The notes under the pieces were generated by a model. That model did not search any database. It saw only the letters and a list, made by a program, of their open reading frames with translations, and was not told the DNA's origin. 50,055 bases of DNA from Lacrimispora algidixylanolytica. Its GTDB lineage: Bacteria; Bacillota; Clostridia; Lachnospirales; Lachnospiraceae. A program made the translations under genes and the position numbers. Positions 1-6,483 of the stretch are shown here, one piece after another (the first letter of the stretch is position 1; every line of letters begins with the position of its first letter). Location: the NCBI RefSeq assembly GCF_003609635.1, contig NZ_MCIA01000019.1:1-50055 (forward strand). The letters run 5' to 3'.

Positions 1-39
1 CATGTGTAATGAGTTACACAGCATTAAAATATAGAAGAA

Positions 40-72
40 AGCGTAAGTCCAGTTTTGGATTTGCGCTTTTTT
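40..72 (+). terminator. Intrinsic terminator of a gene upstream of the window
   Basis: An 11-bp stem (AGCGTAAGTCC paired with GGATTTGCGCT, two G-U pairs) with a six-base loop is followed directly by six T residues. It points rightwards, so it probably ends a plus-strand gene lying before the window. No coding region is seen in 1-304. Confidence 0.6.
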
Positions 73-210
73 GCGTAGAAAAAATGACTTAGATTCTAAT
101 TGTGTACAAAAGGTACGTTTATATTAGAGATTTAGACCGTTGGTGTTCGATATAAAGGCTTGTCGCTACGATTTATTTTGTTTTTTCAGTTAATAAGTAT
201 GGCAGAGCAT

Positions 211-262
211 AAAATACTCCCACATAGGACCTTATATCTCAATGTCCTATGTGGGAGTATTT
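211..262 (-). terminator. Terminator of the GntR regulator gene
   Basis: A perfect 19-bp inverted repeat (212-230 against 244-262) with a 13-nt loop lies about 40 nt past the stop of the minus-strand GntR gene. On the minus strand it runs into TTTT. The tract is short, but the stem is long. The rest of 73-304 shows no gene. Confidence 0.65.
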
Positions 263-304
263 GTATAAGCTTAATCCTGTGACATGTTCTTATAAGGTGA
301 GTAG

Positions 305-925
305 TTAGGCTCCAAAATCATTGAGATCATTTTCTAAATGAAAAACAGCCTGTTCGATATTCTTTTCTTTTAAAGATTGAATGATTAAATCGTGATTTTT
401 CATGTCATTGAGCAAAGAAAAACGGTTCCATTTATCCCAATGAAGCTGGGCGTAAGCACGTCCAAGAACGTTCATGCAGCGTTGCAGTTCCTCATAAACA
501 AAGGGATTTTTTGCAAATGAAATGAGTGCTGTATGAAAGTCTGCATTATGGATCCAGCGTTCCATCAAATCTTCGGTTTCTTTCCAACAACTTTTGTTTA
601 ACTCTTCTAGAGAAGCAAGCTCCCGGTCTGTTATATTGGAAAAGCCAAGACGCAGGAAGGAGGTTTCTACCACTTTTCTGTATTCTTGAATGTGGTGAAT
701 GTCTTCGGCTGTTAGGGGAACGACTTCATAGCCATACCTTGGAATGCTTTTTAAGACTCCTTCATGGCATAGGGATACTAAAGCATCCCGTATGGGTGAT
801 TTGCTGTAGCCAAATCGTTTGATTAATTCATTTTCCGTTATAATTTTATGAGGATTATATTCAGATGAATATATACTTTTCATTACTTCGCTATAAACAA
901 TTTCTTTTAAGTTCCGTTTTTCCAT
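305..925 (-). CDS. GntR family (FadR/FCD subgroup) transcriptional regulator
   Basis: This is a DNA-binding repressor or activator of the FadR subgroup. The first 70 residues form the winged helix (recognition region RFGYSKSPIRDAL), and the rest is an all-helical FCD-type ligand domain; 206 residues is usual for the family. The ATG at 925 was chosen over an upstream codon (955) because AGGAGG sits four bases before it. It diverges from the desulfidase gene at 1185, so it most likely controls that gene and the following hydrolase. A perfect ten-base palindrome (TGAACGTTCA, 945-954) lies just upstream of its ribosome binding site and could be an autoregulatory operator. The effector is unknown; a small acid or amino acid derivative is usual for FCD domains. 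Confidence 0.85.
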   Translation of the reverse strand: MEKRNLKEIVYSEVMKSIYSSEYNPHKIITENELIKRFGYSKSPIRDALVSLCHEGVLKSIPRYGYEVVPLTAEDIHHIQEYRKVVETSFLRLGFSNITDRELASLEELNKSCWKETEDLMERWIHNADFHTALISFAKNPFVYEELQRCMNVLGRAYAQLHWDKWNRFSLLNDMKNHDLIIQSLKEKNIEQAVFHLENDLNDFGA

Positions 926-944
926 GTAGCCTCCTAAGCTTACG

Positions 945-1158
945 TGAACGTTCAAATGGATAACATGTCTATTATACGTAATATTAGTAAAATATGTAAG
1001 GTTATTTCAAGAAAATACTTTAATTCTTTAACTAATAACATGTTTTCCATGAAGGTATAGGAAGATTTTGGATCTCTTTGTGAAGAATTAAAATTAGGAT
1101 GGATTTATGATATTATCAGTGATATTATTAGTAATATAACTAGTGATAATACTAATAA
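945..1158. promoter_or_regulatory. Divergent control region with palindromes and an AT-rich direct repeat
   Basis: The gap between the regulator and the desulfidase holds a perfect palindrome (945-954), two copies of AACATG-centred short palindromes (near 963 and 1037-1044), and a very AT-rich stretch. In that stretch AGTGATATTATTAGTAA (1118-1134) recurs as AGTGATAATACTAATAA (1142-1158), 24 bases apart. The layout suits operator sites for the adjacent GntR protein. No single site can be assigned with certainty. Confidence 0.4.
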
Positions 1159-1184
1159 CGATAATAATGAGATGAGGAATAACA

Positions 1185-2459
1185 ATGGATAAAAAAATAT
1201 ATGACAGCTATGTGAAAATCTTAAATGATGAACTGATTCCGGCATTTGGTTGTACGGAGCCGATTGCTCTTGCTTATGCTTCTGCCAGGGCAAGAGAGAC
1301 TCTTGGTGAATTCCCCGATTATATGGAGGCTCATTGCAGCGGAAATATGATTAAAAATGTTAAGGGTGTGAGAGTGCCTAATTCTGGTGGGCTTAAGGGC
1401 GTGGAGACAGCAGTTATTCTAGGAGCTCTGATAGGAGAGTCTGAAAAAAAGCTAGAAATACTGGAATCCGTGACAGAAGATGACCAGATTACTGCAAGAG
1501 AACTGCTTGACAAGAATTTCTGCCGTTGTATATTAGTAGAAGGTGTTGGAAATCTATACTTGTCAGTAAAGGCAATAAAGGGAGATCAGTGGGCAGAGGT
1601 GACCATTGAGTATGCCCATACCAATATTACTGTGGTGAAAAAGAATGGAGTCACCATATACAAAAAACCGTATGATGTGGAAGGCGCAAAGGTTGACAAA
1701 TCACTGCTCAATATAAGAGATATTGTAGCGTTTGCAAATATGGTTGATATCAAGGATGTGAAAGATGTGTTAGATATGCAGATTTCCTACAATTCTGCCA
1801 TTGCTGAGGAAGGTTTAAAGGGCAAGTGGGGAGCACAGATTGGACGAATTTTTTTATCCTGGTATCAGCCGGAGGTACAGTGGCGGGCCATCGCTAAGAC
1901 GGCAGCGGGATCGGATGCGAGAATGGCAGGCTGCCCTTCTCCAGTGGTCATTAACTCTGGTTCAGGAAATCAGGGAATGACTTGTTCTATACCAGTTATA
2001 GAGTATGCCAGGGAGCTAGATAAGACGGAAGAAGAGCTTTACCGCGCTCTTTGCATTTCTAATCTAACGGCTCAAGATCAGAAACAGTACATTGGGCCAT
2101 TATCAGCATACTGCGGAGTCGTATGCGCTGCGGCTAGTGCAGGAGCGGCCATTACTTATCTATACGGCGGTACGGTGGCACAGATTGAACATACGGTGGT
2201 TAATACCATTGCCAATGTAGGTGGCATGATTTGTGATGGGGCAAAGGCAAGTTGTGCGGCGAAGGTATCCTCTGCTCTCCAGGCTGCAATTCTTGGGCAT
2301 CAGATGGCCATGGAGGGCATTACCTTTGAGGCGGGAGAAGGATTGGTTCAGAGCGAGCCAGAGGAGACCATCCGTGCCATTGGGTATATGGGAAAAGAGG
2401 GAATGAAGAAGACTGATGTGGAAATATTAAATATCATGATAGGGAATCGATTAATCTAG
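1185..2459 (+). CDS. L-cysteine desulfidase / UPF0597 (CyuA-YhaM) family protein
   Basis: Members of this family release sulfide, ammonia and pyruvate from L-cysteine using an iron-sulfur cluster, and are distantly related to the serine dehydratase alpha chain. The family hallmark GCTEP is at residues 22-26 (Cys23). Further cysteines that could bind the cluster lie in RMAGCPSP and in ICDGAKASC. At 424 residues it is full length, with no signal peptide or membrane segment, so it is cytosolic. The ATG is preceded by GAGGAATAACA. Twenty bases separate it from the glutamine-amidotransferase-like hydrolase downstream, which suggests one transcript under the divergent GntR protein. The exact substrate (cysteine or a related beta-substituted amino acid) is not proven. 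Confidence 0.8.
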   Translation: MDKKIYDSYVKILNDELIPAFGCTEPIALAYASARARETLGEFPDYMEAHCSGNMIKNVKGVRVPNSGGLKGVETAVILGALIGESEKKLEILESVTEDDQITARELLDKNFCRCILVEGVGNLYLSVKAIKGDQWAEVTIEYAHTNITVVKKNGVTIYKKPYDVEGAKVDKSLLNIRDIVAFANMVDIKDVKDVLDMQISYNSAIAEEGLKGKWGAQIGRIFLSWYQPEVQWRAIAKTAAGSDARMAGCPSPVVINSGSGNQGMTCSIPVIEYARELDKTEEELYRALCISNLTAQDQKQYIGPLSAYCGVVCAAASAGAAITYLYGGTVAQIEHTVVNTIANVGGMICDGAKASCAAKVSSALQAAILGHQMAMEGITFEAGEGLVQSEPEETIRAIGYMGKEGMKKTDVEILNIMIGNRLI

Positions 2460-2478
2460 AATAAAAGGGGGAGCTAAG

Positions 2479-3207
2479 ATGAGAAAACCTATAATTGGAA
2501 TTGCAGCTAATATTTTAATTATGGAAGGTGGCACGCTGCCAGGAATCTATCGTGCCTATGTGAACAATGATTACGTGGAAAGCATTGAAATGGGGGGAGG
2601 CATTCCTGTTCTTCTTCCGGTATTAACCAATCAAGAGGATGGTGCAAGGTTCCTCGAACTGGTGGATGGGCTGGTTCTTTCTGGTGGTTATGATGTGGCA
2701 CCTGATTTATATGGTGAGCAGCCGACTCCTGTACAGGGATTTACCATGCGACAGGTAGATACACAGTATTTGCAACTTATCAAAGAGGCAGACAAGCTTC
2801 AAAAACCAGTTCTTGGAATCTGTAAGGGCGCCCAAATGATGAACGTGGCATTTGGGGGAACTCTTTATCAGGATCTTGAATCTCAGCTTTCTGGGGCATT
2901 TCAGCACGTGCAGAAGGCTCCTAGAGGTGAGGCCACTCATATGGTTGATACCGAGGACGGAAGCTTTATCCAGAGCGTAACAGGAAAGAGGGGCTGGGTT
3001 AATTCATTTCATCATCAGGCGATTAAAGATGTAGCAGATGGCTTTGATGTTACAGCTAGAGCAGATGACGGAGTGGTGGAATGTATCGAACGCCAGAAAG
3101 GCAGCTTTATGTGTGGGGTGCAGTGGCATCCGGAGATGATGGCGAAGTATAAAAATGAGCGTATGATACATTTGTTTCAACAGTTTATCTCAAAGTGCAT
3201 GAATTAA
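2479..3207 (+). CDS. Gamma-glutamyl-gamma-aminobutyrate hydrolase family (PuuD-like) peptidase
   Basis: This is a class I glutamine-amidotransferase fold hydrolase that cleaves gamma-glutamyl amide bonds. The nucleophile elbow GICKGAQ places the catalytic cysteine at residue 115, and GVQWHPE supplies His217 and Glu219. The length of 242 residues is typical of PuuD proteins. A strong AAGGGGGAG site precedes the ATG. In other bacteria PuuD works on gamma-glutamyl-GABA in putrescine breakdown. Here the partner gene is a cysteine desulfidase, so a gamma-glutamyl-cysteine or glutathione fragment is a plausible alternative substrate; that is inference. No other putrescine-catabolism gene is adjacent. 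Confidence 0.85.
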   Translation: MRKPIIGIAANILIMEGGTLPGIYRAYVNNDYVESIEMGGGIPVLLPVLTNQEDGARFLELVDGLVLSGGYDVAPDLYGEQPTPVQGFTMRQVDTQYLQLIKEADKLQKPVLGICKGAQMMNVAFGGTLYQDLESQLSGAFQHVQKAPRGEATHMVDTEDGSFIQSVTGKRGWVNSFHHQAIKDVADGFDVTARADDGVVECIERQKGSFMCGVQWHPEMMAKYKNERMIHLFQQFISKCMN

Positions 3208-3282
3208 GAGGGGATAAAATATGTTTGCAAAAAAGCATTAATGAAAGGCATAATGATATTGAGTTATAAGGGGGGAATCATA

Positions 3283-3507
3283 TTGTTAAAATATTTCTTT
3301 CATTTTGATAGGGATTTTTTAGAGGGATATTATGGGACTATTGGCACAGAGGAATTATTAGAGATCAGCTTAAATTCCATTTTATGTCATGAGTATGGTT
3401 ATCATACAGTTAAGAATATATTTGGGCCAATGAATCATAGGAACGAATTAAGAGACAAGATGATTTGTAAATTAACTGTTTTAAAGAATAAATACAATAA
3501 GGGGTAA
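3283..3507 (+). CDS. Small orphan protein of unknown function
   Basis: I do not recognise this gene. The open frame extends back to an ATG at 3241, but that codon has no ribosome binding site. The TTG at 3283 follows AAGGGGGGAATCATA and is the better start, giving 74 residues. The product is soluble, rich in aromatic and basic residues (FHFDRDFLEGYY near the start) and has a lysine-rich tail. It ends seven bases before the tyrosine phosphatase gene and may be translated with it. A six-codon frame (3221-3241) with its own good ribosome binding site lies just upstream and could be a gene remnant. Confidence 0.45.
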   Translation: MLKYFFHFDRDFLEGYYGTIGTEELLEISLNSILCHEYGYHTVKNIFGPMNHRNELRDKMICKLTVLKNKYNKG

Positions 3508-3513
3508 AACAAA

Positions 3514-3993
3514 ATGATTAAAATATTATTCGTTTGCCTGGGAAACATATGCCGTTCCCCCATGGCCGAATTTGTTATGAAGGATTTGATTGAAAAAAGA
3601 AATATGGGGGAGTTTTTTTCTATAGCCTCGGTAGCCACCAGCAGTGAGGAAATCGGAAATCCTGTGCACCCGGGTACAAGAAAAAAGCTAAGTGAGCTGG
3701 GGATCTCCGTGGCTGGAAAGCAAGCGGTTAAGCTAAGTCGAGATGATTATCATCAATACGATTATATCATTGGAATGGAAGCACGTAATATTACCAATAT
3801 GATAAAGATCTTTGGGAGCGATCCTGAGAGCAAGGTAAAACGGCTTCTAGATTATGGAACAAGACCCAGAGATATCGCAGATCCATGGTATACAGGAGAC
3901 TTTGATACAACCTATGAAGATGTTCTGGAAGGCTGTGAAGCTCTATTGGAGCACATAAACACGAAGGAGCTTGACTGCAAAATTGGAAAATAA
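3514..3993 (+). CDS. Low-molecular-weight protein-tyrosine phosphatase
   Basis: This is a cytosolic phosphatase that removes phosphate from protein tyrosine (or arginine, in the YwlE branch) through a cysteine thiophosphate intermediate. The P-loop CLGNICRSP near the N terminus gives nucleophile Cys8, Arg14 and Ser15; the general acid is Asp123 in the DPWYTGDF motif. The length of 159 residues matches the family. An AAGGGG ribosome binding site precedes the ATG. The DPWY acid loop followed by a clear tyrosine context favours a tyrosine phosphatase over an arsenate reductase. No tyrosine kinase or capsule gene is adjacent to name its substrate. Confidence 0.9.
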   Translation: MIKILFVCLGNICRSPMAEFVMKDLIEKRNMGEFFSIASVATSSEEIGNPVHPGTRKKLSELGISVAGKQAVKLSRDDYHQYDYIIGMEARNITNMIKIFGSDPESKVKRLLDYGTRPRDIADPWYTGDFDTTYEDVLEGCEALLEHINTKELDCKIGK

Positions 3994-4007
3994 AAAATGG
4001 ATTGTCA

Positions 4008-4050
4008 AAATGCGTATTGAAATGGTTTGAAGACCAATCAAGACGCATTT
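4008..4050. terminator. Hairpin between convergent phosphatase and HD-GYP genes
   Basis: AAATGCGT at 4008-4015 pairs with ACGCATTT at 4043-4050 and the stem continues through TTGA/TCAA with one mismatch; an inner TGGT/ACCA pair closes the loop. It lies just past the phosphatase stop and downstream of the minus-strand HD-GYP gene, so it may end transcription from both sides. There is no long T run on either strand. Confidence 0.45.
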
Positions 4051-4073
4051 AACAATTTAAGGAGGGGTGTTCT

Positions 4074-4091
4074 ATGGCAGTTTTTGCTTAA
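4074..4091 (+). other. Five-codon mini-ORF with a strong ribosome binding site
   Basis: AAGGAGGGGTGTTCT is followed by ATG and then GCA GTT TTT GCT TAA (MAVFA). The ribosome binding site is as good as that of any real gene here, yet the frame closes after five codons and runs into the end of the convergent HD-GYP gene. It may be the 5' stub of a gene lost by deletion. Confidence 0.3.
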
Positions 4092-5161
4092 TCTTCCGTA
4101 TCATCAAGTATAGTAACATTTAAGGCTTCCCTAGAAAGGTCCACCTCGTGACCGGCTTTTGCTGCCGGGGCGATGAAGCGGATAATAGGGCGTAATGTAA
4201 ATCCTGGTGTGTTATCTTTTACCACGGCAGTACTTCCATCGCTTAACTGGACAACGGTGCCGACTGGATATGCGGATACACATTGAAGGAAAGCGGCTAA
4301 AAGGTCTGTATCAAAATGAGAGCTACAACGGCTGGTTAAGTAATCAAATATCTTTTTTGGGGGCCATGCTTTGCGGTAAGGTCTTGTGGAGCTAAGAGCA
4401 TCGTATACGTCTGCAATGGCTAAAATTCTGGCGTAAAGGGGGATCTCATCTCCTGTAAGGCCAAAGGGATAACCAGTTCCATCATACTTTTCATGGTGGG
4501 TACGGATTCCCTGGAGAACCGTCTGGGAGTATAGTTTGCATTTGCTTAATTTTTCATAGGAGAGATCAGGGTGTTTTTTCATGATCTCAAATTCTTCGTC
4601 ATTTAGTGGTCCAGATTTGTTGGTGATCTCCAGAGGGATGTCTGTCTTTCCAATATCGTGCATGAGCCCGCATAGAGCCAGGTCGTTAAGTTGATCAAGG
4701 GAAAGGCCGATAAAACGTCCCAAAAGCACACTTAAGATACCTACATAAAGACTGTGAGAGTAGGTATAGTTATCATAATCTCTGATATCGATCATTTGAA
4801 ATAAATATTTATCCATACTTAAAATGTTCATGACCACTGATTTTGCCGCAGTGGTAAGTTCATTATAGGTCTGCATACTGGATTGGATGGTTACTTTCTT
4901 TAGGCTCTGGTCAAAGGTCTGGCGAATGCTGGTCAACATTTTAGCTTTTAATTCAGGTTCAACGAAATCCACAGGTTCAATGCCTTCTGTCAGTGCTGTA
5001 TGGATATAAGCACCTTGAACCCCAATTCTTTTTAGGCGGATTATGATGCGGTCACTTAGCTGATAACCGGCAACTGCAAATGGAAGTATTGAATTTGTTC
5101 CAGGTATATTACGGGCTAGTATCATACCTTCGGTCAATTTCTCTGTAGGAAGATAAATCAA
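4088..5161 (-). CDS. HD-GYP domain cyclic-di-GMP phosphodiesterase
   Basis: This protein probably hydrolyses the second messenger c-di-GMP through a metal centre. Counting from the TTG at 5161, the HD pair is at residues 168-169 (HDIGK), and HHEKYDGTGYP at 222-232 is the GYP signature; the metal-binding aspartate in IADVYDAL follows. The first 110 residues are a DUF3391-like N-terminal region, and about 60 residues follow the catalytic domain. No transmembrane segment or receiver domain is seen, so it is probably cytosolic. An in-frame GTG at 5170 lies inside the GAGGTG ribosome binding site, which makes the TTG six bases later the better start. It diverges from the AraC gene, with no functional link visible. 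Confidence 0.85.
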   Translation of the reverse strand: MIYLPTEKLTEGMILARNIPGTNSILPFAVAGYQLSDRIIIRLKRIGVQGAYIHTALTEGIEPVDFVEPELKAKMLTSIRQTFDQSLKKVTIQSSMQTYNELTTAAKSVVMNILSMDKYLFQMIDIRDYDNYTYSHSLYVGILSVLLGRFIGLSLDQLNDLALCGLMHDIGKTDIPLEITNKSGPLNDEEFEIMKKHPDLSYEKLSKCKLYSQTVLQGIRTHHEKYDGTGYPFGLTGDEIPLYARILAIADVYDALSSTRPYRKAWPPKKIFDYLTSRCSSHFDTDLLAAFLQCVSAYPVGTVVQLSDGSTAVVKDNTPGFTLRPIIRFIAPAAKAGHEVDLSREALNVTILDDTED

Positions 5162-5200
5162 TTCTTTCACCTCAACAGACTAAATGGCAGTCTTTTCTCT

Positions 5201-5228
5201 ATATTAAGTAAATTCCTCATTCTGTCAA
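5201..5228 (-). promoter_or_regulatory. Likely promoter of the HD-GYP gene
   Basis: On the minus strand TTGACA (5228-5223) and TAATAT (5206-5201) are separated by 16 bases, about 40 nt before the start codon. This fits a vegetative sigma-A promoter. Confidence 0.5.
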
Positions 5229-5356
5229 ATATGGGAATAATTATATAATTCCATATTAAATTATAGTTGGAATTGACGGCTGAGTCAATGAATTTTTGTA
5301 ACCAGAAAGGAGGAGATGGGATAAAATTAAGAAGGCTTAAAAGACTGGAAAATAGA

Positions 5357-5385
5357 TTGTAATAAGAATGAAAATCAGATAAAAT
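5357..5385 (+). promoter_or_regulatory. Likely promoter of the AraC regulator gene
   Basis: TTGTAA (5357-5362) and TAAAAT (5380-5385) are 17 bases apart, about 80 nt before the AraC start codon. The remainder of the 5162-5465 gap is AT-rich and shows no gene. Confidence 0.45.
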
Positions 5386-5465
5386 AAGGTATGAAAACCA
5401 TGAAAGCATCCTATTTCACACCAGATTTAGGCATAAAGACAGAAGGTTAAGACAGAGGAAAATAT

Positions 5466-6356
5466 ATGATCGAAATCTTAAATGGGTTGCATGAAACCAT
5501 ACATTATGAGTGTCCTATGGGACTTCAGCTATACCGTAATGTAAAGAATGAAGATTATCCGGAACATTGGCATGTGGGGATTGAGATTATTATGCCATCG
5601 AAGGGTGGATATGAAGTTATAGTTGGTGAGGAACGTTATTTTTTGGAGCCAGATGATATTATTCTTATTCATTCTGGAGTGATTCACTCTTTAAGGGCAC
5701 CTTCCAAAGGGGAACGTTATATCTTGCAGTTTGATACCACATTGCTTTATAATCTAAGGGAGATGGAAACCCTCCTTTATATGATGCCTCCTGTGATCTT
5801 TATAAAGAAAGAGGGGGGAGATTTACTTCACGGATTCTTTAAAGAAAAAATTGATAAAATCATTCGGGAGTACCGAGAAGATGGCACCTTTCGTGAGGCC
5901 TCTATTTATGCGGCTTTGATTGAGATTTACGTGGAACTCGGGAGAAAGGAAGTGCATCGTAATGTTTCTCCTGGAAAAAACGAATCCACAAAGCAGCGGT
6001 TATATTTTGAAGCAGTTATGAGTGCCTGCACTTATATTAATAAGCACTATATGGAGAATTTGAACTTGGAACAAGTGGCACAGCTTGTGGGATTTTCTAA
6101 GTATCATTTTACCAGAATTTTTAAGCAATATATGAATATGACATTTTATGAATATCTCAATTCCAAACGGGTTAAAAAGGCGGAAGAACTTCTCTACCAT
6201 ACAAAGGAACTCAGCATCACAGAAGTTGCTATGGGCTCTGGTTTTTCTTCTATCAGTGCGTTTAACCGTACCTTTAAAATGATTAAGAACTGTTCTCCAA
6301 GCGATTATAGAAAGATCAGGCAGCAGGCCATTCCTACAGGATTAGAAAATAGTTAG
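5466..6356 (+). CDS. AraC family transcriptional regulator with cupin sensor domain
   Basis: The N-terminal 95 residues form a cupin-type sugar-sensing domain (EHWHVGIEII, then EPDDIILIHSGVIHSL). The last 100 residues carry the paired AraC helix-turn-helix motifs (EQVAQLVGFSKYHFTRIFKQ and the second copy ending in CSPSDYRK). At 296 residues it has the usual length of sugar-responsive AraC proteins in Clostridia. AGAGGA precedes the ATG. It reads in the same direction as the GH3 glycosidase and acetylesterase genes, which start 127 bases downstream, so it is probably their local activator. The inducer is unknown; a xylo- or gluco-oligosaccharide would fit the neighbours. Confidence 0.88.
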   Translation: MIEILNGLHETIHYECPMGLQLYRNVKNEDYPEHWHVGIEIIMPSKGGYEVIVGEERYFLEPDDIILIHSGVIHSLRAPSKGERYILQFDTTLLYNLREMETLLYMMPPVIFIKKEGGDLLHGFFKEKIDKIIREYREDGTFREASIYAALIEIYVELGRKEVHRNVSPGKNESTKQRLYFEAVMSACTYINKHYMENLNLEQVAQLVGFSKYHFTRIFKQYMNMTFYEYLNSKRVKKAEELLYHTKELSITEVAMGSGFSSISAFNRTFKMIKNCSPSDYRKIRQQAIPTGLENS

Positions 6357-6483
6357 CAATATGTGCTTAAATACAAGCAAGAAATGAGATGTCTTGTTTT
6401 TTATAGAATGCTATGATGGGATTACAGAAAATGGTTTAAAGGCCAAAATCGCATCATTATAAGTAAAGGGAAGGGCATATCTC

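Noticed and set aside
526-822. Open frame of 98 codons on the plus strand
   Set aside because: It is antisense to the GntR regulator gene and has no ribosome binding site or family features.
5162-5465. c-di-GMP riboswitch near the HD-GYP gene
   Set aside because: No GEMM-like core or matching paired elements were found in the divergent gap.
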